A stretch of 64,000 nucleotides of DNA, from positions 122,001-186,000 of the forward strand of contig NC_008700.1 in NCBI RefSeq assembly GCF_000015245.1, in the 5' to 3' direction. A program made the position numbers and the translations under genes. This document shows, piece by piece, positions 42,277 through 50,619 of this stretch (position 1 is the first letter of the stretch; every line of letters starts with the position of its first letter). The notes beneath the pieces are model-generated. The model was not told where the DNA came from, did not search any database, and saw only the letters and a list, made by a program, of their open reading frames with translations. This DNA comes from Shewanella amazonensis SB2B (GTDB lineage: Bacteria > Pseudomonadota > Gammaproteobacteria > Enterobacterales > Shewanellaceae).

Positions 42277-42602
42277 TTGCAAAAGAACTCCATGGTGAAT
42301 CGAGATAGTCCCCTACGTCTTCCATGCCGGGGGTATAGAGTCGCAAACAATTAACACAGCCTTTGGCCGAGGGGCGACCACTAGTTCATGGATTTCTAAT
42401 CCACATCACAAAAGCCACGAAAAAACTGTGTGTTTCAGAGCAATAACTCGGTTATTTATCCGCTTGGGGGTGACGTGTTCCCAATAGTGTGCTCGGTGAT
42501 GGCATAGGTATGCCACCTTAGTCTTTCAAAACAAAAGGCGACCCCTGGTCGCCTTTTGCATTAAGTGCCCAAGCTGTCGGGGACTTGATGGCCCAATGAG
42601 CG
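42277..42602. other. Intergenic region ahead of the GGDEF-EAL gene, with the ribB terminator
   Basis: No gene is seen. The left part should hold the promoter of the GGDEF-EAL gene. At 42532-42558 a perfect 12-bp stem (CAAAAGGCGACC with GGTCGCCTTTTG, CCT loop), followed on the minus strand by TTTTG, is the terminator of ribB. Confidence 0.8.
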
Positions 42603-43271
42603 TCAGGCGCTTTGGCTCATCAGTGCCTCACGGTATTGCACCAGATCTTCAATGCTGAGCACCGGCATCTGGTGAGCCTGGCCGAAGGCGATGATTTCAG
42701 GCAGGCGTGCCATGGTGCCATCTGGGTTGGTCAGCTCGCACAGCACACCAAAGGGCTTCAGCCCCGCCAGACGCATCAGGTCTACAGTGCCTTCGGTATG
42801 ACCACGGCGTCCAAGTACGCCTGCGGGGTGTGCCCGCAGCGGATAAACATGACCCGGACGGGCCAGATCACAGGGTTTGGCACCATCGGCAATGGCTGCC
42901 CTGATGGTGGTGACCCGGTCAGCGGCAGACACGCCTGTGGTGACGCCTTGTTTGGCTTCGATACTCACGGTAAATGCAGTACCGTATTGGCTGTTGTTTT
43001 GCGCCACCATGGGTGGCAACTCAAGCTGGCGCACCCGCTCATCGGTCAGGCACAGGCAAACGATGCCTGAACACTCACGGATAAGCATGGCCATCTGCGC
43101 ATTGGTTAATGACTCGGCGGCAAAAATCAGGTCGCCTTCGTTTTCACGGTCTTCATCGTCGACCACAAGTACGCCATGGCCGCGCCGCAGTGCATCGAGG
43201 GCCGCATCGACCCGGGTAAGCGGATTGCCAAACTGCGCCAGCAGTGAAGGGGATGTTTGAATCTGATCCAT
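42603..43271 (-). CDS. ribB: 3,4-dihydroxy-2-butanone-4-phosphate synthase (RibB)
   Basis: A 222-residue enzyme (E. coli RibB 217) that converts ribulose 5-phosphate to the four-carbon unit of riboflavin. Motifs are VLVVDDEDRENEGDLIFAAE (metal-binding Glu residues), GVSAADRVTTIRAAI, and the substrate loop RAHPAGVLGRRGHTEGTVDLMRLAG. It has no C-terminal RibA domain. AAGGA lies before the ATG. It is a single gene preceded by an FMN riboswitch, the known arrangement for riboflavin supply in Shewanella and other gammaproteobacteria. Confidence 0.97.
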   Translation of the reverse strand: MDQIQTSPSLLAQFGNPLTRVDAALDALRRGHGVLVVDDEDRENEGDLIFAAESLTNAQMAMLIRECSGIVCLCLTDERVRQLELPPMVAQNNSQYGTAFTVSIEAKQGVTTGVSAADRVTTIRAAIADGAKPCDLARPGHVYPLRAHPAGVLGRRGHTEGTVDLMRLAGLKPFGVLCELTNPDGTMARLPEIIAFGQAHQMPVLSIEDLVQYREALMSQSA

Positions 43272-43439
43272 AATAGTTCCTTAAATCACATAGGGTTATT
43301 GGATCAGGGCATAGCAGGATCCACCTGTGCCACACGGCAAGGTGTTAAGGTGCGAAAGCCGGTACTGACCGCAGTCGTCAGACAGCAGGCAGCGCGTTTC
43401 AGCCGGGGCTGAGACAGTGTCATCACCGGATATTCTCGA

Positions 43440-43645
43440 CCATTCTCTCCCATCCGGACTGAGCCTGGCTGACAGGGATGAATTCCTGCACCAGGACAAC
43501 ACCGTCGGCTCCGGAATACCCGTTAACGGGATCACCGGATCTGCTGACCCTGCGCAAAACCATGCTCGCAGGCGCTCGCGGGCTTTGTGGCATCCAGAGA
43601 TGCCTCTTCACCGCCGGTGGGGAATTTCACCCCGCCCTGAGAATG
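43440..43645 (-). promoter_or_regulatory. FMN riboswitch (RFN element) upstream of ribB
   Basis: Minus strand, 5' to 3': AGGGCGGGGTGAAATTCCCC then ACCGGCGGT, a variable arm, GCCCGCGAGCGCC, GGTCAGCAGATCCGGTG, TTCCGGAGCCGACGGT and finally AGTCCGGATGGGAGAGA. These are the conserved RFN blocks in the right order. FMN binding shuts off ribB expression. About 170 nt separate its end from the ribB start, leaving space for an expression platform. A separate CCCGGTG-CAAA-CACCGGG hairpin (43653-43671) lies just 5' of the element. Confidence 0.96.
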
Positions 43646-43799
43646 TAACTTCACCCGGTGTTTGCACCGGGCGGGCACATTGTCTGCTACCGATGCGCCG
43701 AATGCAAACCTTGTCCTTGCCTTGATGTGATGGGCCAAGGCACTATGGTCGGCATAATTTTGATGTTCCGCATAATGTTAATAACCGATGGATTTGGGT

Positions 43800-45947
43800 A
43801 TGAAACGACAGGCGTTGGTGGCAGGAGTATGGTTAATGGTGTCCGCATGCAGTCACAATATCGATAAACATTCAGGAGCCCTTGCCCGGGAAGATGCGGC
43901 GCCTGTGGCCCCTGTCGCGGCCAAGGTGCCCTATGAAATGACTCACCATGGTGTCACCCGGGTGGATGACTACTATTGGCTGCGGGACGATGACCGCGCC
44001 GACGCGGATGTGATAGCCCATCTCAATGCCGAAAATGCTTACGCCGAAGCCCGAATGGCACCCTGGAAAGGGTTAAAAGAAAAACTCTTTGCCGAAATGA
44101 CCGCCCGCATGGTGAAGGACGACAGCTCAGTGCCTTATCTGTGGCATGGCAAGTACTATTACCGCCGGGTGGAAGGCGACAAAGAGTACCCCATCATCGC
44201 GCGCAAAGCGTCCCTGAACGGGACTGAAGAAGTGTTGCTGGATGCCAATGAACGTGCTGCCGGGCAAGATTTTTATTCCCTTGGCAATGTCAGCGTCAGT
44301 GAAGATGGCAAGCTTATGGCCTTCGGGGAAGACCTGCTGAGCCGCCGGATTTACAAGATCTATTTCAAGGATTTGGCCAGCGGTAACTTGTTGGCCGATG
44401 TGCTGGACAACACCGAAGGCGAAGCTGTGTGGGCCAACGATGGCAAGCATGTGTTTTACATCGCCAAAGACCCTCAGACGCTGCTTGGCTATCAGGTGTA
44501 TCGCCACCGTCTTGGGACGCCTCAAAGCGAAGATGTGCTGGTGTATGAAGAGGCCGACGACAGCTTCTATATCGGCCTTGGCAAGACCCTTGATGGCAGC
44601 CGGATTTTACTCTTCCATGAAAGTACCACGACCACCGAAGTGCAGCTGTTGGATGCCAACCAGCCGCTGGGCAATTTCACCTCTTTTCTGCCGAGGGAAG
44701 AGGGTCATGAATATGCCATCACCAAGCTGGGGGATGAGTACTATGTGCTTACCAACTGGCAGGCCACCAATTTCCGTCTGATGAAAGTCAATGGCACTGA
44801 CACCGCCGACAAATCCCGCTGGCAGGAAGTTGTGCCCTATAACGAGCAGGTGCGTATTGAAGATATGCTGCTGCTCAAAGACGCCCTGGTGCTGCAAACC
44901 CGGGAAGCGGGTGCTACCCACATACGGGTCTACGATCCGGATGGCAGCCAGAGCCGGGAAATCCATTTCGATGAAGCCGCGTACGTGACCTGGCTTGGCA
45001 CCAACCGAGACCAGAGCGCGAACACAGTACGTTTTGGCTATTCCAGCCTGACCACCCCAGATGCTACCTACGAATACGACATTCACACCGGTGAGCGTAA
45101 GTTGCTTAAGCAGCTTAAGGTGCCGGGGTTTGAAGCAGGCGCCTATCAGAGCGAACGTTTGATGCTGCCCGCCCGGGATGGCGTGTTGGTGCCCGTGTCT
45201 GTGGTGTATCGCAAAGATAAATTCAAAAAAGATGGCACCAATCCGCTCTACCAATATGGCTATGGTGCCTATGGCAGCGTGGTCGATCCGGACTTTTCCC
45301 TGTCGGCGCTGAGCCTGCTGGACAGAGGCGTGGTGTATGCCATCGCCCACGTACGGGGCGGCGAGATGCTGGGCAGGCCCTGGTATGATGCCGGTCGCAT
45401 GTTCGACAAGAAGAACTCCTTCACCGACTTTATTGATGTGACCGACGCACTGGTCAATGCCGGTTACGGTGCCAGAGACAAGGTTGTGGCCAGTGGTGCC
45501 AGTGCCGGCGGACTGCTTGTGGGCGCCGTGGCCAATATGGCGCCCGACAGGTACCTGGCCATCCATGCCGGTGTGCCCTTTGTGGATGTGGTCACCACTA
45601 TGCTGGATGAGTCGATTCCACTGACCACCAACGAGTACGACGAGTGGGGCAACCCCAACGAGAAGCCGAGCTTTGACTATATGCTCAGCTACTCGCCCTA
45701 TGACAACGTGACCCGTCAGCCATATCCCCATCTGTTGGTCACCACAGGCCTGCACGACTCACAGGTTCAGTACTTTGAGCCGGCCAAGTGGGTCGCTAAA
45801 TTGCGTGAGCTTAAAACCGATAACAACGAACTGCTGCTGGTGACGGATATGGAAGCAGGCCATGGTGGCAAGTCGGGCCGCTATAGCCAGTTTGAGGATA
45901 TGGCGTTGGAATACGCATTTTTCCTGCACCTGTGGGGCATAGAGTGA
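43800..45947 (+). CDS. Oligopeptidase B-like S9A peptidase with lipoprotein signal
   Basis: A 715-residue serine peptidase of the prolyl oligopeptidase family. The start at 43800 gives a lipoprotein signal (MKRQALVAGVWLMVSACS, lipobox VSAC, Cys18); an ATG four codons upstream would also keep it. The N-terminal beta-propeller begins VPYEMTHHGVTRVDDYYWLRDD. The catalytic domain has GYGAYGS, HVRGGEMLGRPWYDAGR, ASGASAGGLL (nucleophile Ser), DESIPLTTNEYDEWGNP (oligopeptidase B type), GLHDSQVQYFEPAKW (Asp) and MEAGHGGKSGR (His). It probably cleaves short peptides after Arg/Lys in the periplasm, whereas E. coli PtrB (686 residues) is not a lipoprotein. The next gene overlaps its stop. Confidence 0.92.
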   Translation: MKRQALVAGVWLMVSACSHNIDKHSGALAREDAAPVAPVAAKVPYEMTHHGVTRVDDYYWLRDDDRADADVIAHLNAENAYAEARMAPWKGLKEKLFAEMTARMVKDDSSVPYLWHGKYYYRRVEGDKEYPIIARKASLNGTEEVLLDANERAAGQDFYSLGNVSVSEDGKLMAFGEDLLSRRIYKIYFKDLASGNLLADVLDNTEGEAVWANDGKHVFYIAKDPQTLLGYQVYRHRLGTPQSEDVLVYEEADDSFYIGLGKTLDGSRILLFHESTTTTEVQLLDANQPLGNFTSFLPREEGHEYAITKLGDEYYVLTNWQATNFRLMKVNGTDTADKSRWQEVVPYNEQVRIEDMLLLKDALVLQTREAGATHIRVYDPDGSQSREIHFDEAAYVTWLGTNRDQSANTVRFGYSSLTTPDATYEYDIHTGERKLLKQLKVPGFEAGAYQSERLMLPARDGVLVPVSVVYRKDKFKKDGTNPLYQYGYGAYGSVVDPDFSLSALSLLDRGVVYAIAHVRGGEMLGRPWYDAGRMFDKKNSFTDFIDVTDALVNAGYGARDKVVASGASAGGLLVGAVANMAPDRYLAIHAGVPFVDVVTTMLDESIPLTTNEYDEWGNPNEKPSFDYMLSYSPYDNVTRQPYPHLLVTTGLHDSQVQYFEPAKWVAKLRELKTDNNELLLVTDMEAGHGGKSGRYSQFEDMALEYAFFLHLWGIE

Positions 45948-46264
45948 GCCCTATCTGGCAGCTTTATATTATCCGCTGCGCCACTGGCGAGCTGTACACC
46001 GGCGTGACAACCAACGTGGCTCGCCGTTTCGATGAGCATCAGTGCGGCGGTGCCAGGGCCGCCAAATATTTGCGTGGTCGTGGCCCGCTTACTCTGGTGT
46101 ATCAGGAGAATGTCGGCAGCCGTGGCGATGCGCTGCGCCGAGAGCTGGCGGTCAAGAAGCTTTCAAAGGCCGCCAAGGAAGCCCTCATCAGCCCAGTGGC
46201 TCCGGGGAACCCGGCGCCGGGAAAGTTATCTAATCCGAAAAAGGCGGTTGAGGTTTTTGGGTGA
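45944..46264 (+). CDS. GIY-YIG endonuclease-superfamily protein (YhbQ-like)
   Basis: A 106-residue GIY-YIG protein: WQLYIIRCATGELYTGVTTNVARRFDEH holds the two Tyr-containing motifs and the catalytic Arg, followed by LVYQENVGSRGDALRRELAVKKLSKAAKEAL, as in the UPF0213/YhbQ family. The GTG start at 45944 overlaps the peptidase stop; a GTG four codons upstream is possible. Its own stop overlaps the next start (GTGA). The family has a nuclease fold of uncertain cellular role; its place in this operon seems incidental. Confidence 0.88.
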   Translation: MSPIWQLYIIRCATGELYTGVTTNVARRFDEHQCGGARAAKYLRGRGPLTLVYQENVGSRGDALRRELAVKKLSKAAKEALISPVAPGNPAPGKLSNPKKAVEVFG

Positions 46265-46920
46265 AAATTCTGCTGGTTGAAGACAACACGGACATAGCCG
46301 CATCTCTGGCTGAAGAGTTATCAGATAACGATTGGGACTTTGCTATCAATGGCTTGCAGGGATTCCGATTGGCTCAGACGCACCATTATGATTTGATTTT
46401 GCTGGATCTTAATCTGCCCGGGATGGATGGTCTGGTGCTGTGCAGTCGCCTGCGCGAGGCCGGGGTCAATACCCCCATCATCATACTGACGGCCCGGGAT
46501 ACCCGTGAAGACCTGCTTGCCGGGCTCAGCGCCGGCGCTGATGATTACCTGGTTAAGCCCTTCGATTTGGATGAACTGCGCTTACGCATCGGCGCCGTGG
46601 TGCGCCGCTGCTCGGGTCAGGGCTTTTCCCAAGCCTTAACCTATAAAGACATAAAGCTGGATTTGCGCAGCCACAAGGTCTTCAGGTCTGGTGTAGAGCT
46701 GCTGTTGCCCCCGGTGTGTTTTGCATTGCTCACCTGCCTGATGCGCCATCCGGGCAAGTTACTTGGCCGCGAAGAGCTGGAACGTGTGCTCTGGCCAGAG
46801 GGGCCGCCTGATGACGATATTCTGCGCAAACACATTTACCTGCTCAGGCAAAAACTCGACAAACCCTTTCCCGAGAAACGCATCCATACCCAGGCCCGCA
46901 AAGGATATCGTTTGTTGTGA
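46261..46920 (+). CDS. OmpR/PhoB-family response regulator
   Basis: A 219-residue regulator. The GTG start overlaps the upstream stop. The receiver has VEDN, phospho-acceptor Asp49 in LILLDLNLPGMDG, conserved Thr in ILTARD and Lys in DYLVKPF. The winged-helix domain has LLPPVCFALLTCLMRHPGKLLGREELERVLWP and DILRKHIYLLRQKLDKPF, ending TQARKGYRL. The kinase gene overlaps its 3' end by four bases. The pair and the downstream PAP2 phosphatase recall PmrAB/QseBC-type systems that adjust the envelope. Confidence 0.93.
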   Translation: MKILLVEDNTDIAASLAEELSDNDWDFAINGLQGFRLAQTHHYDLILLDLNLPGMDGLVLCSRLREAGVNTPIIILTARDTREDLLAGLSAGADDYLVKPFDLDELRLRIGAVVRRCSGQGFSQALTYKDIKLDLRSHKVFRSGVELLLPPVCFALLTCLMRHPGKLLGREELERVLWPEGPPDDDILRKHIYLLRQKLDKPFPEKRIHTQARKGYRLL

Positions 46921-48131
46921 ATCCCGGTATTGAGCAGAAGATCAATCGCAGTTTTATGATTGGCGCAGCGGTGCTCCTTGGCTGTTACGCGCTCTTGATT
47001 GAATTCGGCATTCATGCGCTCGAAAACCACCTCAGTGGCGCTTTTCTGCAAACCGTGGCTCCCCAGCTGGTGGATGCCTACGAACATGGAGCTCTGTCAT
47101 CCCCGGATGAGGCTCAAATTCAGGTGTTGCCATCGTTACCGGCAGAGCTGGCTGCCCAGCTGCCGTCCCGGGAACCCGGACTCTACAATCTACGTCACCC
47201 CAATATTGATTTTGAATTCAACGTCTTGGTTGTTGACCGTGACGGCAGACTCTTGTATCTGGTGCAGCGCCCCGATCTGTTTGAGCTGGAAGGCTGGCAG
47301 GACTTTTTGCTGGATACCTTGCTGATAGGTGGCGGCGCCAGCTTACTGCTGTTTTCAAGCCTGTATATCCGCAGCACGGCGAGGCGTATCGGTAAGCCCT
47401 TCGATTCCCTTGCCCGTCACTTGGACGCCGATGCCCGGGCGCTGGAACCCATCACGCTGAAAGATGACACCCGGGAATATGTGGCCCTGGTGAATGCCCT
47501 CAATCAAAGCCACGCCCGGGTGAAGGAAGCGTTGGCCAGAGAAAAGAAGTTTACCCATTACGTGAGCCATGAGTTTCGCACACCCTTGACCGTCCTTAAG
47601 CTGGCACTGAGCAAAATGGGAGACGCAGAGGCGCCAGCCATGCAGCGGGCGATGCGTGCTGTGTGGGAAATGGAAAATCTCACTGGTGTCCTTCTGCTGC
47701 TTGCGCGCCGAACCGAACAGGATGATGGTCATTGTCTGCTTGATGAGGCCTTGCTGGCCCCTTTACTTGAGCGGCTGGCTATCCGCAGGAAGAGCAGCGC
47801 CGCAGAGTTTTCCATGCATGTTAGCCCTTGCCAGCTGCCGGCACACCCGCTTTTGCTCGGTTGCCTGATTGAAAACCTGCTGGCCAATGCCTTTATCCAC
47901 AGTGTGGGCGCCCGTGTGTATTTACGCACCGATGCCAGTGGTATTCAAATCTCCAACCTCGGCGGGGAGGCCATAGAGCATGGTGAGAGCCACGGTATCG
48001 GTCTCATTCTGGTGGAAGATATTTGCAAGCGTTATGGCTGGCACTTTTCCATGGTTGTGGCACCCGAGGGTGTGGTAGCCCAGGTTGTGTTCAACCAAAG
48101 TATGATGAATGAGGACACTTCATTGACATAA
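46917..48131 (+). CDS. Membrane sensor histidine kinase
   Basis: A 404-residue kinase, GTG start inside the regulator's end. One helix at about 13-35 and another near 135-155 enclose a periplasmic domain of about 100 residues rich in acidic residues. HAMP-like linker, then HisKA with FTHYVSHEFRTPLTVLKLAL, and an ATPase domain with N-box IENLLANAFIHSVG and GESHGIGLILVEDICKRYG. The D-x-G-x-G box is poorly preserved (ISNLGGE), as in several QseC/PmrB-like kinases. The signal is not known. Confidence 0.9.
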   Translation: MNPGIEQKINRSFMIGAAVLLGCYALLIEFGIHALENHLSGAFLQTVAPQLVDAYEHGALSSPDEAQIQVLPSLPAELAAQLPSREPGLYNLRHPNIDFEFNVLVVDRDGRLLYLVQRPDLFELEGWQDFLLDTLLIGGGASLLLFSSLYIRSTARRIGKPFDSLARHLDADARALEPITLKDDTREYVALVNALNQSHARVKEALAREKKFTHYVSHEFRTPLTVLKLALSKMGDAEAPAMQRAMRAVWEMENLTGVLLLLARRTEQDDGHCLLDEALLAPLLERLAIRRKSSAAEFSMHVSPCQLPAHPLLLGCLIENLLANAFIHSVGARVYLRTDASGIQISNLGGEAIEHGESHGIGLILVEDICKRYGWHFSMVVAPEGVVAQVVFNQSMMNEDTSLT

Positions 48132-48185
48132 GTGGCGATATGATGCTCCCCAAAAGATTACAATAAAACAACATTGGGGCAGCTG

Positions 48186-48986
48186 ATGAAGCTGGGTAAC
48201 ACTGATATTTCCGGGGCGCAGGCCGTTTTTTTGGCCTTGGGTTCGTTGGCCATTTTTTTCAGTCAGGTGCCTTCGGCCAGCCAGCAGTTGTTTCTCTTTA
48301 TTAATCAGGCGGGAAGGCTTGTGCCCGACACCCCGTTGGCCCTTGTCACAGATTGGGGGAATGGCATTGCTGCGGCCTGTATCTGGTTGACTATCCTATG
48401 TTTTCGCCCATCCATTTTCTGGAAATCTCTTACCGCTATCGCGGTTGCGGCCTTGTTGATCAATGCCCTGAAGCAAGGCTTTGATGTGATGCGCCCTGCC
48501 GCAGTACTGGAGCATATCCGCATTGTCGGCGCGATGCGCCTCAACCACAGTTTCCCATCGGCCCACACGGGCACAGTGTTTGTCATTGCGGGCATGGCCT
48601 GGACTCTCTGCCGTCGCACTGATATCAAGACACTGATTTTATTGTTAGCCCTGATGGTAGGCCTAAGCCGCATCACCAATGGCGCGCATTGGCCACTGGA
48701 TGTGGTGATGGGCGCCTGGCTTGGATGGGGTTCTGCCCGACTTGCGGCCCATTGGGTTCCCGAGTGCCAGCTGAGTTCAAAGCATATACTGCTGATAATG
48801 AGCATTTTTTACGGCATTGTATTGGTCTCGGCTCTGCAAGCCCGCGTACCATTCCCGAACCTGCCGCTGGTGGGCATCCAGCTGAACCTGCTGTTGCTAT
48901 TGCCCCTGGCTGGGCTTGCACGACTCTATCGGCAAATGCGTGCCCAACAGTCCGCCAGCGAGAGCAAGGTTTCCCTCGCCGGTTGA
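48186..48986 (+). CDS. PAP2-family membrane phosphatase
   Basis: A 266-residue inner-membrane protein of the type 2 phosphatidic acid phosphatase family. It has the three active-site motifs KQGFDVMRP, PSAHTG (PSGH with Ala for Gly) and SRITNGAHWPLDVVMG (SRxxxxxHxxxD) between hydrophobic helices. Possible substrates are undecaprenyl pyrophosphate, phosphatidylglycerol phosphate or lipid A phosphates. Its position 54 bp after a two-component kinase suggests regulated envelope remodelling. ATG 48186 is preferred over a TTG four codons upstream. Confidence 0.87.
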   Translation: MKLGNTDISGAQAVFLALGSLAIFFSQVPSASQQLFLFINQAGRLVPDTPLALVTDWGNGIAAACIWLTILCFRPSIFWKSLTAIAVAALLINALKQGFDVMRPAAVLEHIRIVGAMRLNHSFPSAHTGTVFVIAGMAWTLCRRTDIKTLILLLALMVGLSRITNGAHWPLDVVMGAWLGWGSARLAAHWVPECQLSSKHILLIMSIFYGIVLVSALQARVPFPNLPLVGIQLNLLLLLPLAGLARLYRQMRAQQSASESKVSLAG

Positions 48987-49061
48987 GCGTCTCCGGTTAA
49001 GCGCTGATAGAGTGCCTTACAATCAGTGTTGGTGGCTTTTTGTATTCACCGGTAATGATGT

Positions 49062-49334
49062 TTAATGGCTTTCGTGAGCGACTTTTTCATCGTAAATCAG
49101 CATGTTTGGAACAAGCGCAATGACCTGCATTCGCCCCCCGGCTTTTTCCGTCTGCCTGGCTTGGTAGCGGGTAACCCCAGACTTAGTGCTTTTGGGGATA
49201 TTTCCTGTGACCGGGCTGGACTGCACGTGGGCCACTGAGCCGAGCGAGGGCTTGTTTACCACTCCCTTGAAGAGTGCTGAGGTGCCGCATTTCAAACACG
49301 CTGGCCCTGAGCTTTTTACTTGAAACTCCCCCAT
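49062..49334 (-). CDS. Hypothetical 90-residue protein with one CxxC
   Basis: An open frame of 90 codons in an otherwise empty 457-bp gap, on the strand opposite its neighbours. It has a single CLKC pair near residue 13, a Ser/Thr/Lys/Gly-rich middle and the hydrophobic strand-like MQVIALVPNMLIYDEKVAHES at the end. Codon use looks like that of true genes here, but the ribosome site (GGGA close to ATG) is weak and no family is recognised. It may be a small zinc-binding protein, or a chance frame. Confidence 0.45.
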   Translation of the reverse strand: MGEFQVKSSGPACLKCGTSALFKGVVNKPSLGSVAHVQSSPVTGNIPKSTKSGVTRYQARQTEKAGGRMQVIALVPNMLIYDEKVAHESH

Positions 49335-49443
49335 TTCCCGTCTTTCTGTGAAGCGTTTTTATTGGCGCCCTTCATGGCCCATCACTATGCTCAGAGTGAA
49401 CCCGGAAGCTTGCCGGAGAATGTAGCGATTTCAGGACGATGGA

Positions 49444-50322
49444 ATGAAGCACTATTGGCTGCCCTTATTGTTTTGTTTGAGCATGACCCAAGCCTGGTCG
49501 GCACCTGAAACGACCAGCCAGATTGTATGGGTGGAGTCACAGCGTTCGGCACGCAATGCCAGCCATGAATTCTATGTGGATTTGCTGCAACTGGTGCTGG
49601 ATAACAGTCGTGAGCAGTGGGGCGAGGCCAGGGTCGAAGAAGTGAATGGAGATTTTTCCCAATTCCGGGCCTTTGCTGCGCTAAACAGCGGCATGTTACA
49701 TGTCTTTTGGGCCGGCACCACTAAACAACGGCAAGAAAAATTCAAGGCCGTAGAGGTGCCCTTGTTTGCAGGCTTGCTGGGGATCAGAGTGCCGGTGATC
49801 CGCCGCGACAGGTTAGAAGAGTTTCGAGGCTATAAAACCTTGGCTGATTGGCGAAGACTAATGGCATGTCAGGGGGCTCAGTGGCCGGATTCGGACATAT
49901 TGGAGGTGAATGGTTTCAGGGTCGCCCGGATAGCCAAATTCGAACTTATGTACACTATGCTTAAGCAGGGACGCTGTGACTATTTTCCCCGCGGGCTTAA
50001 TGAGGTCGGTGCAGAATTGGCGGCCGACGGCCAGCAGGACCTGGTTGCCTATGAAGGTGTGCTGATTACCTATCCCTTTCCCATGTACTTTTTTGTGGGC
50101 AAGAATAACAACGCTTTGTACCAACGTCTGAGTACCACGCTGGAGGCCATGGCTGTGAGTGGTGAGTTGCGTCAATTTCTGTTCAATCACCCCACCACTG
50201 CCGGGCTGTTCCCTTTGGAACGCTTTGACAACAGTCTCAGGTTCAGATTAACCAATTCCCTGTTGCCGGCCTCGACGCCTTTGCAGCGTTCGGAACTCTG
50301 GCTGCCACTGACTCGCCCCTAA
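49444..50322 (+). CDS. Periplasmic solute-binding-like protein
   Basis: A 292-residue periplasmic protein with a signal peptide ending near residue 19 (AWS-AP). The remainder has the two-lobe binding-protein pattern of family 3-like proteins: FRAFAALNSGMLHVFWAGTTKQRQEKFKAVEVPLF, ILEVNGFRVARIAKFELMYTMLKQGRCDYFPRGLNEV and ITYPFPMYFFVGKNN. It is an orphan without transporter genes and resembles in type the protein at 22286-23017. The ligand is unknown. Confidence 0.75.
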   Translation: MKHYWLPLLFCLSMTQAWSAPETTSQIVWVESQRSARNASHEFYVDLLQLVLDNSREQWGEARVEEVNGDFSQFRAFAALNSGMLHVFWAGTTKQRQEKFKAVEVPLFAGLLGIRVPVIRRDRLEEFRGYKTLADWRRLMACQGAQWPDSDILEVNGFRVARIAKFELMYTMLKQGRCDYFPRGLNEVGAELAADGQQDLVAYEGVLITYPFPMYFFVGKNNNALYQRLSTTLEAMAVSGELRQFLFNHPTTAGLFPLERFDNSLRFRLTNSLLPASTPLQRSELWLPLTRP

Positions 50323-50543
50323 GGTGCGCGCACGTTACTCCCGACGGTGATTTCCCCCCTTTATTTGATAGCGTGCTTGGACTCAAAATACACTCATTAA
50401 CGGGGGCCTTCCTGTTATAGGGTCTGAACCTGCGCGACGCAGTGATCCCCTGTTTGCAATGTTTACGTGGTAGCAGACGGCGAGGGCAAAGTGTATCTCG
50501 CAGGCAGAGTGTTGGCCCCAGAGTGCTGATAGGACGCAGTGCA

Positions 50544-50612
50544 AATCAAAGCTGGTGTTGAGCAGCCAAGGGGCTTATGGTTGACAGCACATATCGCTTA
50601 CCAGCTTTGATT
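50544..50612 (+). repeat. Perfect 13-bp inverted repeat directly ahead of the methyltransferase gene
   Basis: AATCAAAGCTGGT (50544-50556) and ACCAGCTTTGATT (50600-50612) with a 43-nt loop, the second arm ending seven bases before the ATG at 50620. The rest of the 297-bp gap (50323-50619) shows no gene. As RNA this would be a long stem right in the leader, and no Shine-Dalgarno sequence is visible between it and the start codon. Confidence 0.65.
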
Positions 50613-50619
50613 ACTTATC

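Noticed and set aside
44607..45755. 382-codon minus-strand frame opposite the oligopeptidase gene
   Set aside because: It is antisense to a protein with full catalytic motifs; its His/Gly/Ile/Val-rich composition is typical of shadow frames in this window.
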